Positions 1 through 7,213 of a DNA stretch of 49,121 bases are shown in pieces. The notes beneath the pieces were generated by a model. It was not told the DNA's origin, searched no databases, and saw only the letters and a list, made by a program, of their open reading frames with translations. Position 1 is the first letter of the stretch, and the number at the start of each line of letters is the position of its first letter. Source of the DNA: an uncultured Butyrivibrio sp. (lineage in GTDB: Bacteria > Bacillota > Clostridia > Lachnospirales > Lachnospiraceae). The position numbers and the translations under genes were made by a program. The stretch is taken from contig NZ_CAMVPU010000029.1 in NCBI RefSeq assembly GCF_947169445.1, positions 1 to 49,121 on the forward strand, given 5' to 3'.

Positions 1-127
1 CCTTCTCGCCTGTCTTTTTCTGCTTTTCCATCATGGCGTTGAAACCTCCGATGGTATCTGCCTCAAGACCGCCCATTGAACCTGATCTATCTAAAATATA
101 AACAATCTCTGTATATCCTTTACTCAT
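1..127 (-). CDS. von Willebrand factor A (vWA) domain protein, N-terminal fragment
   Basis: The first 42 codons of a minus-strand gene run off the left edge. The protein begins MSKGYTEIVYILDRSGSMGG. A hydrophobic strand followed by DRSGSMG is the metal-ion-dependent adhesion site (DxSxS) of vWA domains, which bind divalent metal and mediate protein interaction. The start at 127 is preferred over an in-frame ATG six codons upstream because GGAGG lies between the two at the right distance. The neighbour upstream in transcription is a macro-domain/XRE protein. vWA proteins next to macro or TerD-like proteins are often part of stress or defence signalling modules, but the rest of this gene is outside the window, so its exact role is open. 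Confidence 0.85.
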   Translation of the reverse strand, partial: MSKGYTEIVYILDRSGSMGGLEADTIGGFNAMMEKQKKTGEK

Positions 128-205
128 CTCTTTTGCCTCCGTCATTACATCCGTAGCTCCCTGCAGTGAGCTGTTTCCTTTGTTCTGATGTAATAATACC
201 TTTTT

Positions 206-240
206 GGCAAAAGAAATAGGTCAACCCGAAGGCGACCTAT
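206..240 (-). terminator. Rho-independent terminator after the macro-domain gene
   Basis: On the minus strand, ATAGGTC and GACCTAT form a 7 bp stem that is extended by a CC/GG pair around a TTCG loop. It is followed by TTCTTTTG. It begins five bases after the stop codon of the macro-domain gene and separates it from the vWA gene. Confidence 0.65.
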
Positions 241-244
241 CCAA

Positions 245-1342
245 TCAGCCATTTGACAGCGGATCCAATCCGTAATCAAACAGCACTATATCTATCTTCA
301 TAACGTTATAGTCTTCATGCCTGATGAAATACTCAACTATCACATCCGTCTGCGATACCGGAGACAGCGCATATCCAGCAAGTCTAAGGAAATCCACTGC
401 CTCATCCATGTTCAGCTTAAGACCCACTGCAAGCGCTAAGACCTTTTCTTTTGATGGCTTAACCTGGCCCTTGATCAACTTGGAAAAATACTGCTTTGAA
501 ATATTCGCTGCAGCATAAACCTCAGAATTCTTGAGTCCCTTCTTGTTGATCAGCTGCTGAAGATGCTTTTCAAAAGAATCCGTGTACATGCTCTTTAAAG
601 CATCATCAAGAGACTCTGCCTTCTTGGAAGCAAAGAGCCCCCGCTTCTTAGATGGTGCAGCTCCGGCAACACTAAGAGAAGACATCATAGGAGCACCATA
701 AATCTCATTCTCCTTAGGTGCGCTTCCAATATCTTCTGATTCGAATTCTTTGTAATTTTCACGTCTTCTATCACGAGGACGCTCTAATCTATACTCTTCA
801 TCTAGAGTCTCAGCAACATAGTCATCATCAATGTAGCTGCGTACTTCCTCTCCAAGTTCTCCAGAAATCCTTACAGACTTCTGTCCGAACACCACCAGGA
901 AGATTTCCATCTCATGCTCAGTGAGGAAACTGGTAAAAGAATCTACGGCAATCTCAATACCGAGCTTTTGAGGAAATCCATAGGTCCCCGTTGCAAGCAG
1001 CGGAAAAGCAATGGACTTACATTTATGCTTATAGGCCAATTCCAGAGATTTGTCATAGCAAGCCTTCAAAAGATCTTCCTCGTCATGATCTCCGCCATCC
1101 CACCAAGGACCGCTGGCATGAATTATATATTTTGCAGCAAGGTTAAAAGCAGGCGTAATACCTACTTCTCCTGGCTCCAGGCGTCCAATTTTCTCTCGGG
1201 CAGCAAGTAGCTTTTCTTCTCCTGCAGCTTTATATATGGCAGAATCAACGCCAGCACCAATCGCAACCTCCGGATTTGCTGTGTTAACTATGGCATCTGC
1301 TTTTACTTTTGTAATATCATTTCTGATAATTTGAAATGGCAT
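245..1342 (-). CDS. Macro domain protein with C-terminal XRE-type helix-turn-helix
   Basis: This is a 365-residue two-domain protein. Residues 1 to about 160 form a macro domain: DAIVNTANPEVAIGAGVDSA and LLATGTYGFP match the ADP-ribose/NAD-metabolite binding loops. About 100 low-complexity linker residues follow, rich in charged and small residues. Residues about 255 to 330 form an XRE-like helix-turn-helix (NSEVYAAANISKQYFSKLIK). Family knowledge says macro domains bind or hydrolyse ADP-ribose, and the HTH suggests DNA binding or recruitment. It sits just upstream of a vWA gene, ending in its own terminator. A ligand-responsive regulator or an ADP-ribosyl-hydrolase acting in NAD-linked defence are both possible; neither is shown by sequence alone. 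Confidence 0.88.
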   Translation of the reverse strand: MPFQIIRNDITKVKADAIVNTANPEVAIGAGVDSAIYKAAGEEKLLAAREKIGRLEPGEVGITPAFNLAAKYIIHASGPWWDGGDHDEEDLLKACYDKSLELAYKHKCKSIAFPLLATGTYGFPQKLGIEIAVDSFTSFLTEHEMEIFLVVFGQKSVRISGELGEEVRSYIDDDYVAETLDEEYRLERPRDRRRENYKEFESEDIGSAPKENEIYGAPMMSSLSVAGAAPSKKRGLFASKKAESLDDALKSMYTDSFEKHLQQLINKKGLKNSEVYAAANISKQYFSKLIKGQVKPSKEKVLALAVGLKLNMDEAVDFLRLAGYALSPVSQTDVIVEYFIRHEDYNVMKIDIVLFDYGLDPLSNG

Positions 1343-1401
1343 GGTCGTTCAACCTCAGTATTTATCACCAATTTCCTGGCGTCAGGAAAATCACGCTGTC
1401 A

Positions 1402-2370
1402 TCAAGGATTACATCTCTTGCAAGAATCATACCCTTGCTGTATCAGCTCATCCCTTGTGCCTTCATAATACATTTTATTCTTTTCTTTCATATCTTTCAC
1501 GCTATCACATGAAGGATTATGAAACTTCTTGGAATTCTTATTGACAACATAGGTTGTTTCTGCAGGAGTAGTATCATTACTCTTCGATGGAGCAGATCTA
1601 TCTACAGTTGTTCCGCTAGTGCCCCCTGTAACCACAAACGCATTAGCACTTACGCTCTTCTTATAGTTCGGATCTGCCTTATTGGTACCATTGGAATAAT
1701 TGATAATTACTCCCGGCTGTACGTTGTAGCAGTATACGTTAAAAGAAATTCCTTTGCCCTTGTCTTCTACAGAATATGCTTCAATCTGAACTCCGCTGCA
1801 GAGAAGGTTTTTGCCTTCGAACACAGGAGTAACTCTATACATTACATGGTTTCCAGTGCTGCGAACATAGTCTGCAACCTCATTTTCATAAAGCAGCATA
1901 CCTTCAACATTCAAGTAACGAGTGCCTGTAATCAGATTCTGCTCATTTGCATTCTCACCGGTCAGCTGGAATCCAATCATGTGGCATCTGTTATACAGAT
2001 ACGGAGGATCAGAATCTACCAGGCCAGGGTACTTGTTCTGTTTCCATCCGGTAGGTTTTACCATACTGATTGCCTGACGTTCCTCTGTAGGCATCAGGTC
2101 TTTTCCAAGACATGCCATAGCAGGAGTACAACGTCCCTGTTTATCAAGCTCACCATAGCTTTCATAAGACTTCGTTGTAATTTCATCTACTGTAAAGCCC
2201 GGCACATTCTTGTTTAATTCCACTGAAGCGTATCCGCTGTATGCTGGAATTTCATCTTCTGCATGTGTCGTAACGCTCCAGAACAAAAAAGAAGACATAC
2301 CCAAAGAAAGTGCCAGCAGCAGAGCAAATATTCTATTTGCAAAACCAACCTTTCCTAAGTATGTCCTCAT
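1402..2370 (-). CDS. Secreted DNA/RNA non-specific endonuclease (EndA/NucA-like) with C-terminal Cys-rich metal-binding tail
   Basis: This 322-residue protein has an N-terminal signal sequence (FANRIFALLLALSLGMSSFL). The nuclease core at about 60 to 220 includes YNRCHMIGFQLTGENANEQN, the NRxH variant of the (D/N)RGH active-site motif of EndA/NucA-type beta-beta-alpha nucleases, followed by NLITGTRYLN. A Ser/Thr-rich linker leads to a C-terminal module with KKFHNPSC and GYDSCKRCNP, an Ada-like cysteine cluster often attached to these nucleases. The start at 2370 was chosen over an upstream ATG because GAGGAAA lies at correct spacing. It is likely exported and degrades extracellular nucleic acid. 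Upstream lie two EF-hand genes. A broken copy lies at 12162 to 12367. Confidence 0.88.
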   Translation of the reverse strand: MRTYLGKVGFANRIFALLLALSLGMSSFLFWSVTTHAEDEIPAYSGYASVELNKNVPGFTVDEITTKSYESYGELDKQGRCTPAMACLGKDLMPTEERQAISMVKPTGWKQNKYPGLVDSDPPYLYNRCHMIGFQLTGENANEQNLITGTRYLNVEGMLLYENEVADYVRSTGNHVMYRVTPVFEGKNLLCSGVQIEAYSVEDKGKGISFNVYCYNVQPGVIINYSNGTNKADPNYKKSVSANAFVVTGGTSGTTVDRSAPSKSNDTTPAETTYVVNKNSKKFHNPSCDSVKDMKEKNKMYYEGTRDELIQQGYDSCKRCNP

Positions 2371-2386
2371 ATTCGTTTCCTCTTTC

Positions 2387-2752
2387 TCATCTAAAAACAT
2401 CAAACATCGATGCAATCACATAAACAATAAATATTAGCAGGCAAGCTGCCAGCTTGTTCGGAAGAATAATTCCTATAGCAATCATAATGCCAAATGCAAT
2501 CAGCTTATTGTTCCTATCGCTTTCCTGGACTTTCCTACGAAGCTGATCCATATCTTCTTTCTGTTTCTTGCGCTGCTCTGCAGTTGGATAATATCCGCCT
2601 CCACCAAAGGAAATATCATCTTCAAGTCCGGCATCTACAACATTATTGTCCTCATTGTAAAAAGTATCATAGATATATGCCGCTTCATTAGAGTCAATAT
2701 GTCCATCATGGTTTAGATCAAATGGTGTGTTTTCAAAATTATCATATGCCAT
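2387..2752 (-). CDS. Small EF-hand protein with C-terminal membrane anchor
   Basis: This 121-residue protein carries one canonical 12-residue EF-hand loop near the N-terminus, DLNHDGHIDSNE, with Asp/Asn at positions 1, 3, 5 and 9 and Glu at 12. A glycine-rich stretch and a charged helix (AEQRKKQKEDMDQLRRKV) follow, then two hydrophobic segments near the C-terminus that could form a hairpin in the membrane. The first 30 residues closely match the next gene upstream, so the two are paralogues. It lies 16 bases before the secreted nuclease gene, suggesting co-expression. Calcium binding is expected from the loop; the biological role is unknown. A frameshifted relative lies at 11795 to 12050. Confidence 0.75.
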   Translation of the reverse strand: MAYDNFENTPFDLNHDGHIDSNEAAYIYDTFYNEDNNVVDAGLEDDISFGGGGYYPTAEQRKKQKEDMDQLRRKVQESDRNNKLIAFGIMIAIGIILPNKLAACLLIFIVYVIASMFDVFR

Positions 2753-2778
2753 AACACGCCTACACTTTCTTGATGGGT

Positions 2779-3060
2779 TTAAAACTCATCATCAAAGTCA
2801 TCAGGATCCAGGCCTGCATCCTCAAGAACTGATCTACGTTCATCCTCATCCATAAACTCCAGGTCATCTCTGTCCAGGCCCGCCATCTCAAGCTCGTCTA
2901 TAACCTCATCATCTTCATCATCATAGCTTCCTGATGAGATTCCGTTATGGTCCTCGTAAAATGTGTCATTGATAAACGCTGCCTCACATGCATCAATCTT
3001 GCCATCGTGATTAAGGTCAAACGGTGTATTTCCAAATAATCTATCAAAAGGTCCTGTCAT
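2779..3060 (-). CDS. Small acidic EF-hand protein
   Basis: This 93-residue acidic protein starts after a clear AGGAGG site. It carries one canonical EF-hand loop, DLNHDGKIDACE, in the shared context NTPFDLNHDG..EAA.I.DTFY also found in the downstream gene. The rest is Asp/Glu-rich (VIDELEMAGLDRDDLEFMDE) with a weak internal repeat of a GLD-R/P-DD pattern. It has no signal peptide or membrane segment. It is probably a soluble calcium-binding partner of the neighbouring EF-hand membrane protein; function unknown. Confidence 0.7.
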   Translation of the reverse strand: MTGPFDRLFGNTPFDLNHDGKIDACEAAFINDTFYEDHNGISSGSYDDEDDEVIDELEMAGLDRDDLEFMDEDERRSVLEDAGLDPDDFDDEF

Positions 3061-3086
3061 AATTCAAATCCTCCTTGCTAAAACCA

Positions 3087-3500
3087 TCAATAGTTATCAT
3101 TCCAATAATCTTCAGCTGCATCATATGCTTCGTCTTCATCTTCGTAGTCATCTTCGTAATCATAGAACTCTTCGTACTTATCATCTGCAAAGTCCTGTGC
3201 TGACTTGTAATTATGTACATCATAAGAATCATAGGATTTCTTTGATGACTTTGAGCTGCTCTTCTTTGATGAGCTTTTGCTGCTTGATGTTTTTGACTTT
3301 GAAGAGCTCTTACTGCTTGAACTCTTGCTCTTTGCCTTTGAGCTTGTAGTTTTCTTCTTTGAGCTACTCTTGCTCTTACTTGATGAATAACTGCTAGTTG
3401 TTTTATTCTTGCCAGCTGCCTCTACAGATACTGATGTCATTCCCACAGCTGTTATCATCATCATAACTGCTACTAAAATACATAATAATGTTCTCTTCAT
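3087..3500 (-). CDS. Secreted Ser/Lys-rich low-complexity protein with acidic tail
   Basis: This 137-residue protein has a signal peptide (MKRTLLCILVAVMMMITAVG, cleavage likely near VEAAG). About 55 residues made almost only of Ser, Lys and Thr follow, then an acidic, Tyr/Asp/Glu-rich C-terminus. The basic then acidic layout suggests an extracellular polyelectrolyte that could bind cell-wall polymers or DNA. A good GGAGG site precedes the start. It heads the EF-hand and nuclease cluster. I recognise no enzyme domain, and no function can be assigned. Confidence 0.65.
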   Translation of the reverse strand: MKRTLLCILVAVMMMITAVGMTSVSVEAAGKNKTTSSYSSSKSKSSSKKKTTSSKAKSKSSSSKSSSKSKTSSSKSSSKKSSSKSSKKSYDSYDVHNYKSAQDFADDKYEEFYDYEDDYEDEDEAYDAAEDYWNDNY

Positions 3501-3724
3501 AATTCACAACCTCCACTTCGTATGAAAAGAGTTTTATCCTGTTATAAGCTTACCGCCAAGTCATTTTGTAATACATATTCGCTTCGGTAAAAAAGATATT
3601 GGTATTTTGCTAAAACAGTGATAAACGGTTTTGCTCTTTCTGATAATCCTATTCTGCCAGATTTGCAGTCCCAAAAACCTCCCTGGATATACGTACTGGT
3701 GTTCTGACATTCGCTCATAAAAGT

Positions 3725-3781
3725 ACGTAAAAGTAAAAGCAAGAGTTGCGAAACATAACCAAATGGTATATCCCGCAACCC
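3725..3781 (-). terminator. Terminator of the permuted-Hsp70 operon
   Basis: On the minus strand, GGGTTGCG pairs with CGCAACTC over 8 bp (one G-U), with a smaller hairpin (ATACC/GGTTAT) in the loop. It is followed by the T-rich run TTGCTTTTACTTTTACG. It starts 8 bases after the stop codon of the alpha-CTD gene. The remaining 3501 to 3724 contains only a weak TTG-initiated frame and no supported gene. Confidence 0.6.
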
Positions 3782-3788
3782 TTATAAT

Positions 3789-5615
3789 TTATCTTCTTAC
3801 TCCTAACATAAAAAGTTTATGATTTATCTCAGCCACACCATTTCTTCCAAGATTTCTGATCTTATAAAGCTGCTCTGGTGTTTTATTTGCCAGTTCACCA
3901 ATTGTCTTAATACCAGCCCTTTGCAAACAATTATAAGTTCTAGGCGTGAATTTAGCTTTCTCAATGGTCATATCTCTGGTCTTATCTTTATGATCTGTTT
4001 TGAAGATTGTAGTCTTTGTTCGTACAGTTTTTTTAACCGGCTTAGTCTTCTTTCTGATAAGCTCCTTTTCCTTTTCATCAAAAGCTGAGTACACTACATA
4101 ATCAACATTCTGAATACTCTCAACCATCTCATCCTTACTATCTATAATGAGTGTATCCATAGCTGACAGGATCATAAACACCTTAGCTGTAAAATAAGCA
4201 TTTGGTTCATAACTGTTAAAAAGATACATTAAATCCTCAGCCACCTGTGCAGTAGTACAATGAGAATAATGATCGACTATAGATTCTATTATCTGTTTAA
4301 TAGTATTCCTGTCCTTGTTGAGTGAAAAATAAGGTAAAAATGATCGTACTGTGCTTTTTACCTTCCAACAAAATCTCGCATAATTCGAAGGTATTTCAGC
4401 CAGTTTAGAAAGATCTATTTCTTTACCAATATCTCGAAGTGTGCCAAGAGACCTGTTGTGATTTTGTTTTATTAATACTGTTTCAAACGCACTATCCTTG
4501 TCTAGCAAATCCGCAACATATACCATGTCCCCTAGAGAAATCTGGTTAAGATTTTTTTCATTTAAAAGGCTGGCACATATCTGCGATACTTGAAGTGCTT
4601 CAGTTCCCTTGAAGATTTTACACAATCCTTCTGCGCCTTGTTTCTGCGGCTCATTAGAAGTTTTCACGTACATTTCATCTAAAAATGTAGGTGATACTGC
4701 TCCTAAAAATGATTTAAAACCGCCAATCTGAGGGCATTTCAGTTCAACATACTTCCAGTCAGATTTGATTTCAATTAATTCTTTTGCCTTTCGTGCTAGT
4801 TCCCTTCTGCTATTATCTATCTCAAAGTTAACCTCACGAACATTCTCCATTTCGTATTGCTCATTATTACTAACATCAAAAGCAATTGAACCCACACACG
4901 ATTTTTGACCACGTATGATTTCATATGCTGAAACAATCAAGAACTCTCTATTACCATCCGTCTGATGTATACAGAAGTATACTCTTTCATCTTTCTGGAT
5001 ATTTATCAATTCGCTATAGTCTTTAATTTTGATATTGCAATATGTTGACTTGAAATTAGCAAAAAACTTCTGCCAATCCGGAAAATCCAATCCGCTAGAA
5101 ACTGGAGGAATAATAACCGTATAATCTGCTCTTTTACCTGGTGGAACATTCTTACTCAATTCTTTTACCATAGGTAAAATCATTTTTCCGAATACTCCAT
5201 CTCTTATTTCCACATTACCCTCAGGATTAATTATCCACTCAATCAAGTTACTGGCAGAAAATGAACCATCGTCTTCTTCATCATCTGGAACAGATTCTTT
5301 ATTAAGCATTTCGTCCATAGAAGAACCTGAAGACCAAAGTGGAGTATTCACATATCCGGACTGGTGCGTCATTATCTCGGGTTTTTCTTTCAACTCAATA
5401 ATTCCAGCACGATAGCCATACATAATTAGCGCTAACGCGTTAATCCCATCATCAGTCTTCTGAAAAGAAATGGTATCAACATAACTGTTCAAAAAATCCA
5501 CAACACTGTCGTTATCTAAATCTAATACCACTGTTCTTAAAGAATATGCTTCAGTCAGCATGTTCTTTTCTTCATTGAAAATATCAATGTATTCCTTAAT
5601 ATCCTCTGAATGCAT
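3789..5615 (-). CDS. Unknown protein with C-terminal RNA polymerase alpha-CTD-like domain
   Basis: This 608-residue protein is the last gene of the Hsp70 operon; its ATG overlaps the Hsp70 stop codon by one base (TAATG). Residues 549 to 608 match the RNA polymerase alpha-subunit C-terminal domain: TPRTYNCLQRAGIKTIGELA, then EQLYKIRNLGRNGVAEI, the helix-hairpin-helix that contacts UP-element DNA and activators. The preceding 540 residues are not recognised. They hold an acidic stretch near 110 to 120, mixed alpha/beta sequence and a Lys-rich linker (KKTKPVKKTVRTKTT) before the CTD. No alpha N-terminal dimerisation domain is visible, so it is not RpoA. The CTD may tether the system to DNA or transcription, or act as a decoy; this is inference. 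Confidence 0.85.
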   Translation of the reverse strand: MHSEDIKEYIDIFNEEKNMLTEAYSLRTVVLDLDNDSVVDFLNSYVDTISFQKTDDGINALALIMYGYRAGIIELKEKPEIMTHQSGYVNTPLWSSGSSMDEMLNKESVPDDEEDDGSFSASNLIEWIINPEGNVEIRDGVFGKMILPMVKELSKNVPPGKRADYTVIIPPVSSGLDFPDWQKFFANFKSTYCNIKIKDYSELINIQKDERVYFCIHQTDGNREFLIVSAYEIIRGQKSCVGSIAFDVSNNEQYEMENVREVNFEIDNSRRELARKAKELIEIKSDWKYVELKCPQIGGFKSFLGAVSPTFLDEMYVKTSNEPQKQGAEGLCKIFKGTEALQVSQICASLLNEKNLNQISLGDMVYVADLLDKDSAFETVLIKQNHNRSLGTLRDIGKEIDLSKLAEIPSNYARFCWKVKSTVRSFLPYFSLNKDRNTIKQIIESIVDHYSHCTTAQVAEDLMYLFNSYEPNAYFTAKVFMILSAMDTLIIDSKDEMVESIQNVDYVVYSAFDEKEKELIRKKTKPVKKTVRTKTTIFKTDHKDKTRDMTIEKAKFTPRTYNCLQRAGIKTIGELANKTPEQLYKIRNLGRNGVAEINHKLFMLGVRR

Positions 5616-7213
5616 TACTCGTCACCCATTTCGTTATAATACTCTGACAGTTTTACCTTTGCCTCTTCAACAATGTGACGCAGTCTCATCTCATTAGTCG
5701 GAGAAAGTGTACATCCACTCTTTTCCTGGAAACGACTCTTTATTTCGTTTACCAATGCATCATCAATGTTCTTTCCCCCACAATTAACTTCACCACTTAC
5801 TCCCAAAACAGAATATAAGCAATCCTTATATTCATTACTTTCGTGCAAAGCATCATTCTTTACATCCAGTATGGCGACGTCAGTAGTTCCACCACCAAAA
5901 TCAAACACCAATACATTTCTAATATTAGAGTCTGAAAGATCTTGTACATGTGAATAGTACTGATATGCTGCTGTTGGTTCATCAATAAGTGTAACTGTCT
6001 CAATTCCAGCCATAAGAGCTGCATTATACGTTTCTTGGCACGCATCAAAATCAAAAGCTGCCGGAACCGTAATAACAGCGCTCTTTAGATTCATATCATC
6101 AAATGTCAGTTGCGCAGTTTCCCAAATCTTATGTAAAAGGAGCGCAGACAAATCTCCAACTCTGAATCCCTTACCATCTACTTCAACAACATATTTGCTT
6201 CTATCTGCTACTTTAAAATTACTACACAATTTTTCTTTGCTGGAAGCATCTCCCAAAGCATTACATGCTTTAGTATTAGCAATTTCAGGGTTATCCGCTC
6301 TGTCATTAAAATAGATTACTGACGGGAAGCAATATTTGTCGTACTGACTTGGTACATCTGGATTGGCAAGCTTATTCAGCTGATCCTCAGACCTATATGT
6401 GTAAGTCAATTCTGATGTTGTAGTTCCTAAATCTATTCCAATGCAGGGCTCCTGATTCAATCTATTTCCGGTAGCAACCATATGGATACCTAATTCTGAA
6501 CGTTTTGCTTCAATATCTTCCTTAGTCATCATTTGGCTATCAACCTGTATGATTGCTTTTCTCTCAGGATGTTCTGGATCATAAGCGTTTAATTCTATAA
6601 GTCTATTTTCTGTAACAGTAATTTCAACAACAATTTTGGATGCATCCCCAGACAGACTAAGGTTTCTTTGTTTCAGTTTCTTTTCAATTCTATCTGTATT
6701 TCCGGAAAGAGTAACTAAATTTAGCGATACTGTGGTTTGACCCTCACTCACATCAAAAATATACTTCTCAGTAGCTGGAAGTGGTTGATTATGATTAAGT
6801 AACAGTTTAACGCTTTTCTTTCCACCATCATCAACAAGTATTCCCAATGAACTACCAAGCGTTCTTACATCCCTCTTTGTCTTTGGGTATTGGAAGATTT
6901 CCTTTTGGTATAATGACGCGCCATATGAAATAGCAAGCATTAAATCCTTTGGTATTTTTCGAGGTTCTACACCGAGTTCTTCATAGATACGTGAATAAAC
7001 ACCAGGAAGCTGAGAAGAGCCTCCTGCCAAAATAACCAAGTCAATATCTTCCTTAGAAAGCTCAGCTTTATCAAGAGCTTTCTTTATTGGCTCCATAGAC
7101 CTTTCAATTATCGGCGCACTAATTCTTTTCAAATCCTCTACTGTTAATTCCTCATTCAAGCTTACTCTGCCTGATACAAAAGGAATTTGTATTTTTTCAA
7201 CACCATTAGCCAT
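5615..7213 (-). CDS. Circularly permuted Hsp70 (DnaK-like) ATPase/chaperone
   Basis: This 532-residue protein contains all ATPase motifs of Hsp70 in a permuted order. Residues about 5 to 105 match the second half of the nucleotide-binding domain, with the adenosine motif DLVILAGGSSQLPGVYSRI. Residues about 115 to 230 match the beta substrate-binding domain (LGSSLGILVDD, later SGDASKIVVEITVTENRLIE). A linker of about 30 residues leads to the normal N-terminus: phosphate-1 CIGIDLGTTTSEL, the IDEPTAAYQYY motif, and phosphate-2 VLVFDFGGGTTDVAILDV. The chain ends at VEEAKVKLSEYYNEMGDE, where subdomain IIB would continue into residue 5. The lid helices and the usual DVLLLD linker are absent. ATG at 7213 overlaps the previous stop (TGATG). 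It is probably an active ATPase partnered by the GrpE-like neighbour. Confidence 0.9.
   Translation of the reverse strand: MANGVEKIQIPFVSGRVSLNEELTVEDLKRISAPIIERSMEPIKKALDKAELSKEDIDLVILAGGSSQLPGVYSRIYEELGVEPRKIPKDLMLAISYGASLYQKEIFQYPKTKRDVRTLGSSLGILVDDGGKKSVKLLLNHNQPLPATEKYIFDVSEGQTTVSLNLVTLSGNTDRIEKKLKQRNLSLSGDASKIVVEITVTENRLIELNAYDPEHPERKAIIQVDSQMMTKEDIEAKRSELGIHMVATGNRLNQEPCIGIDLGTTTSELTYTYRSEDQLNKLANPDVPSQYDKYCFPSVIYFNDRADNPEIANTKACNALGDASSKEKLCSNFKVADRSKYVVEVDGKGFRVGDLSALLLHKIWETAQLTFDDMNLKSAVITVPAAFDFDACQETYNAALMAGIETVTLIDEPTAAYQYYSHVQDLSDSNIRNVLVFDFGGGTTDVAILDVKNDALHESNEYKDCLYSVLGVSGEVNCGGKNIDDALVNEIKSRFQEKSGCTLSPTNEMRLRHIVEEAKVKLSEYYNEMGDE

Noticed and set aside
1372..1388. TTTCCTG/CAGGAAA hairpin downstream of the nuclease as terminator
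   Set aside because: The stem is short and no T-run follows on the minus strand.
1519..2217. Long plus-strand frame opposite the secreted nuclease
   Set aside because: It is the antisense shadow of a well-supported nuclease gene; the protein has no recognisable domain.
3240..3400. Tandem DNA repeat or CRISPR-like array
   Set aside because: The repetition comes from Ser/Lys codons in a low-complexity protein; units vary and there are no spacers.
3542..3778. 78-codon minus-strand frame between the alpha-CTD gene and the Ser/Lys-rich gene
   Set aside because: It starts with TTG inside the terminator hairpin, lacks a ribosome binding site and resembles no family I know.
5615..7213. Two separate half-Hsp70 genes or a frameshift giving the odd domain order
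   Set aside because: The frame is uninterrupted, both flanking genes overlap it by one base, and the neighbouring genes contain no missing Hsp70 pieces.
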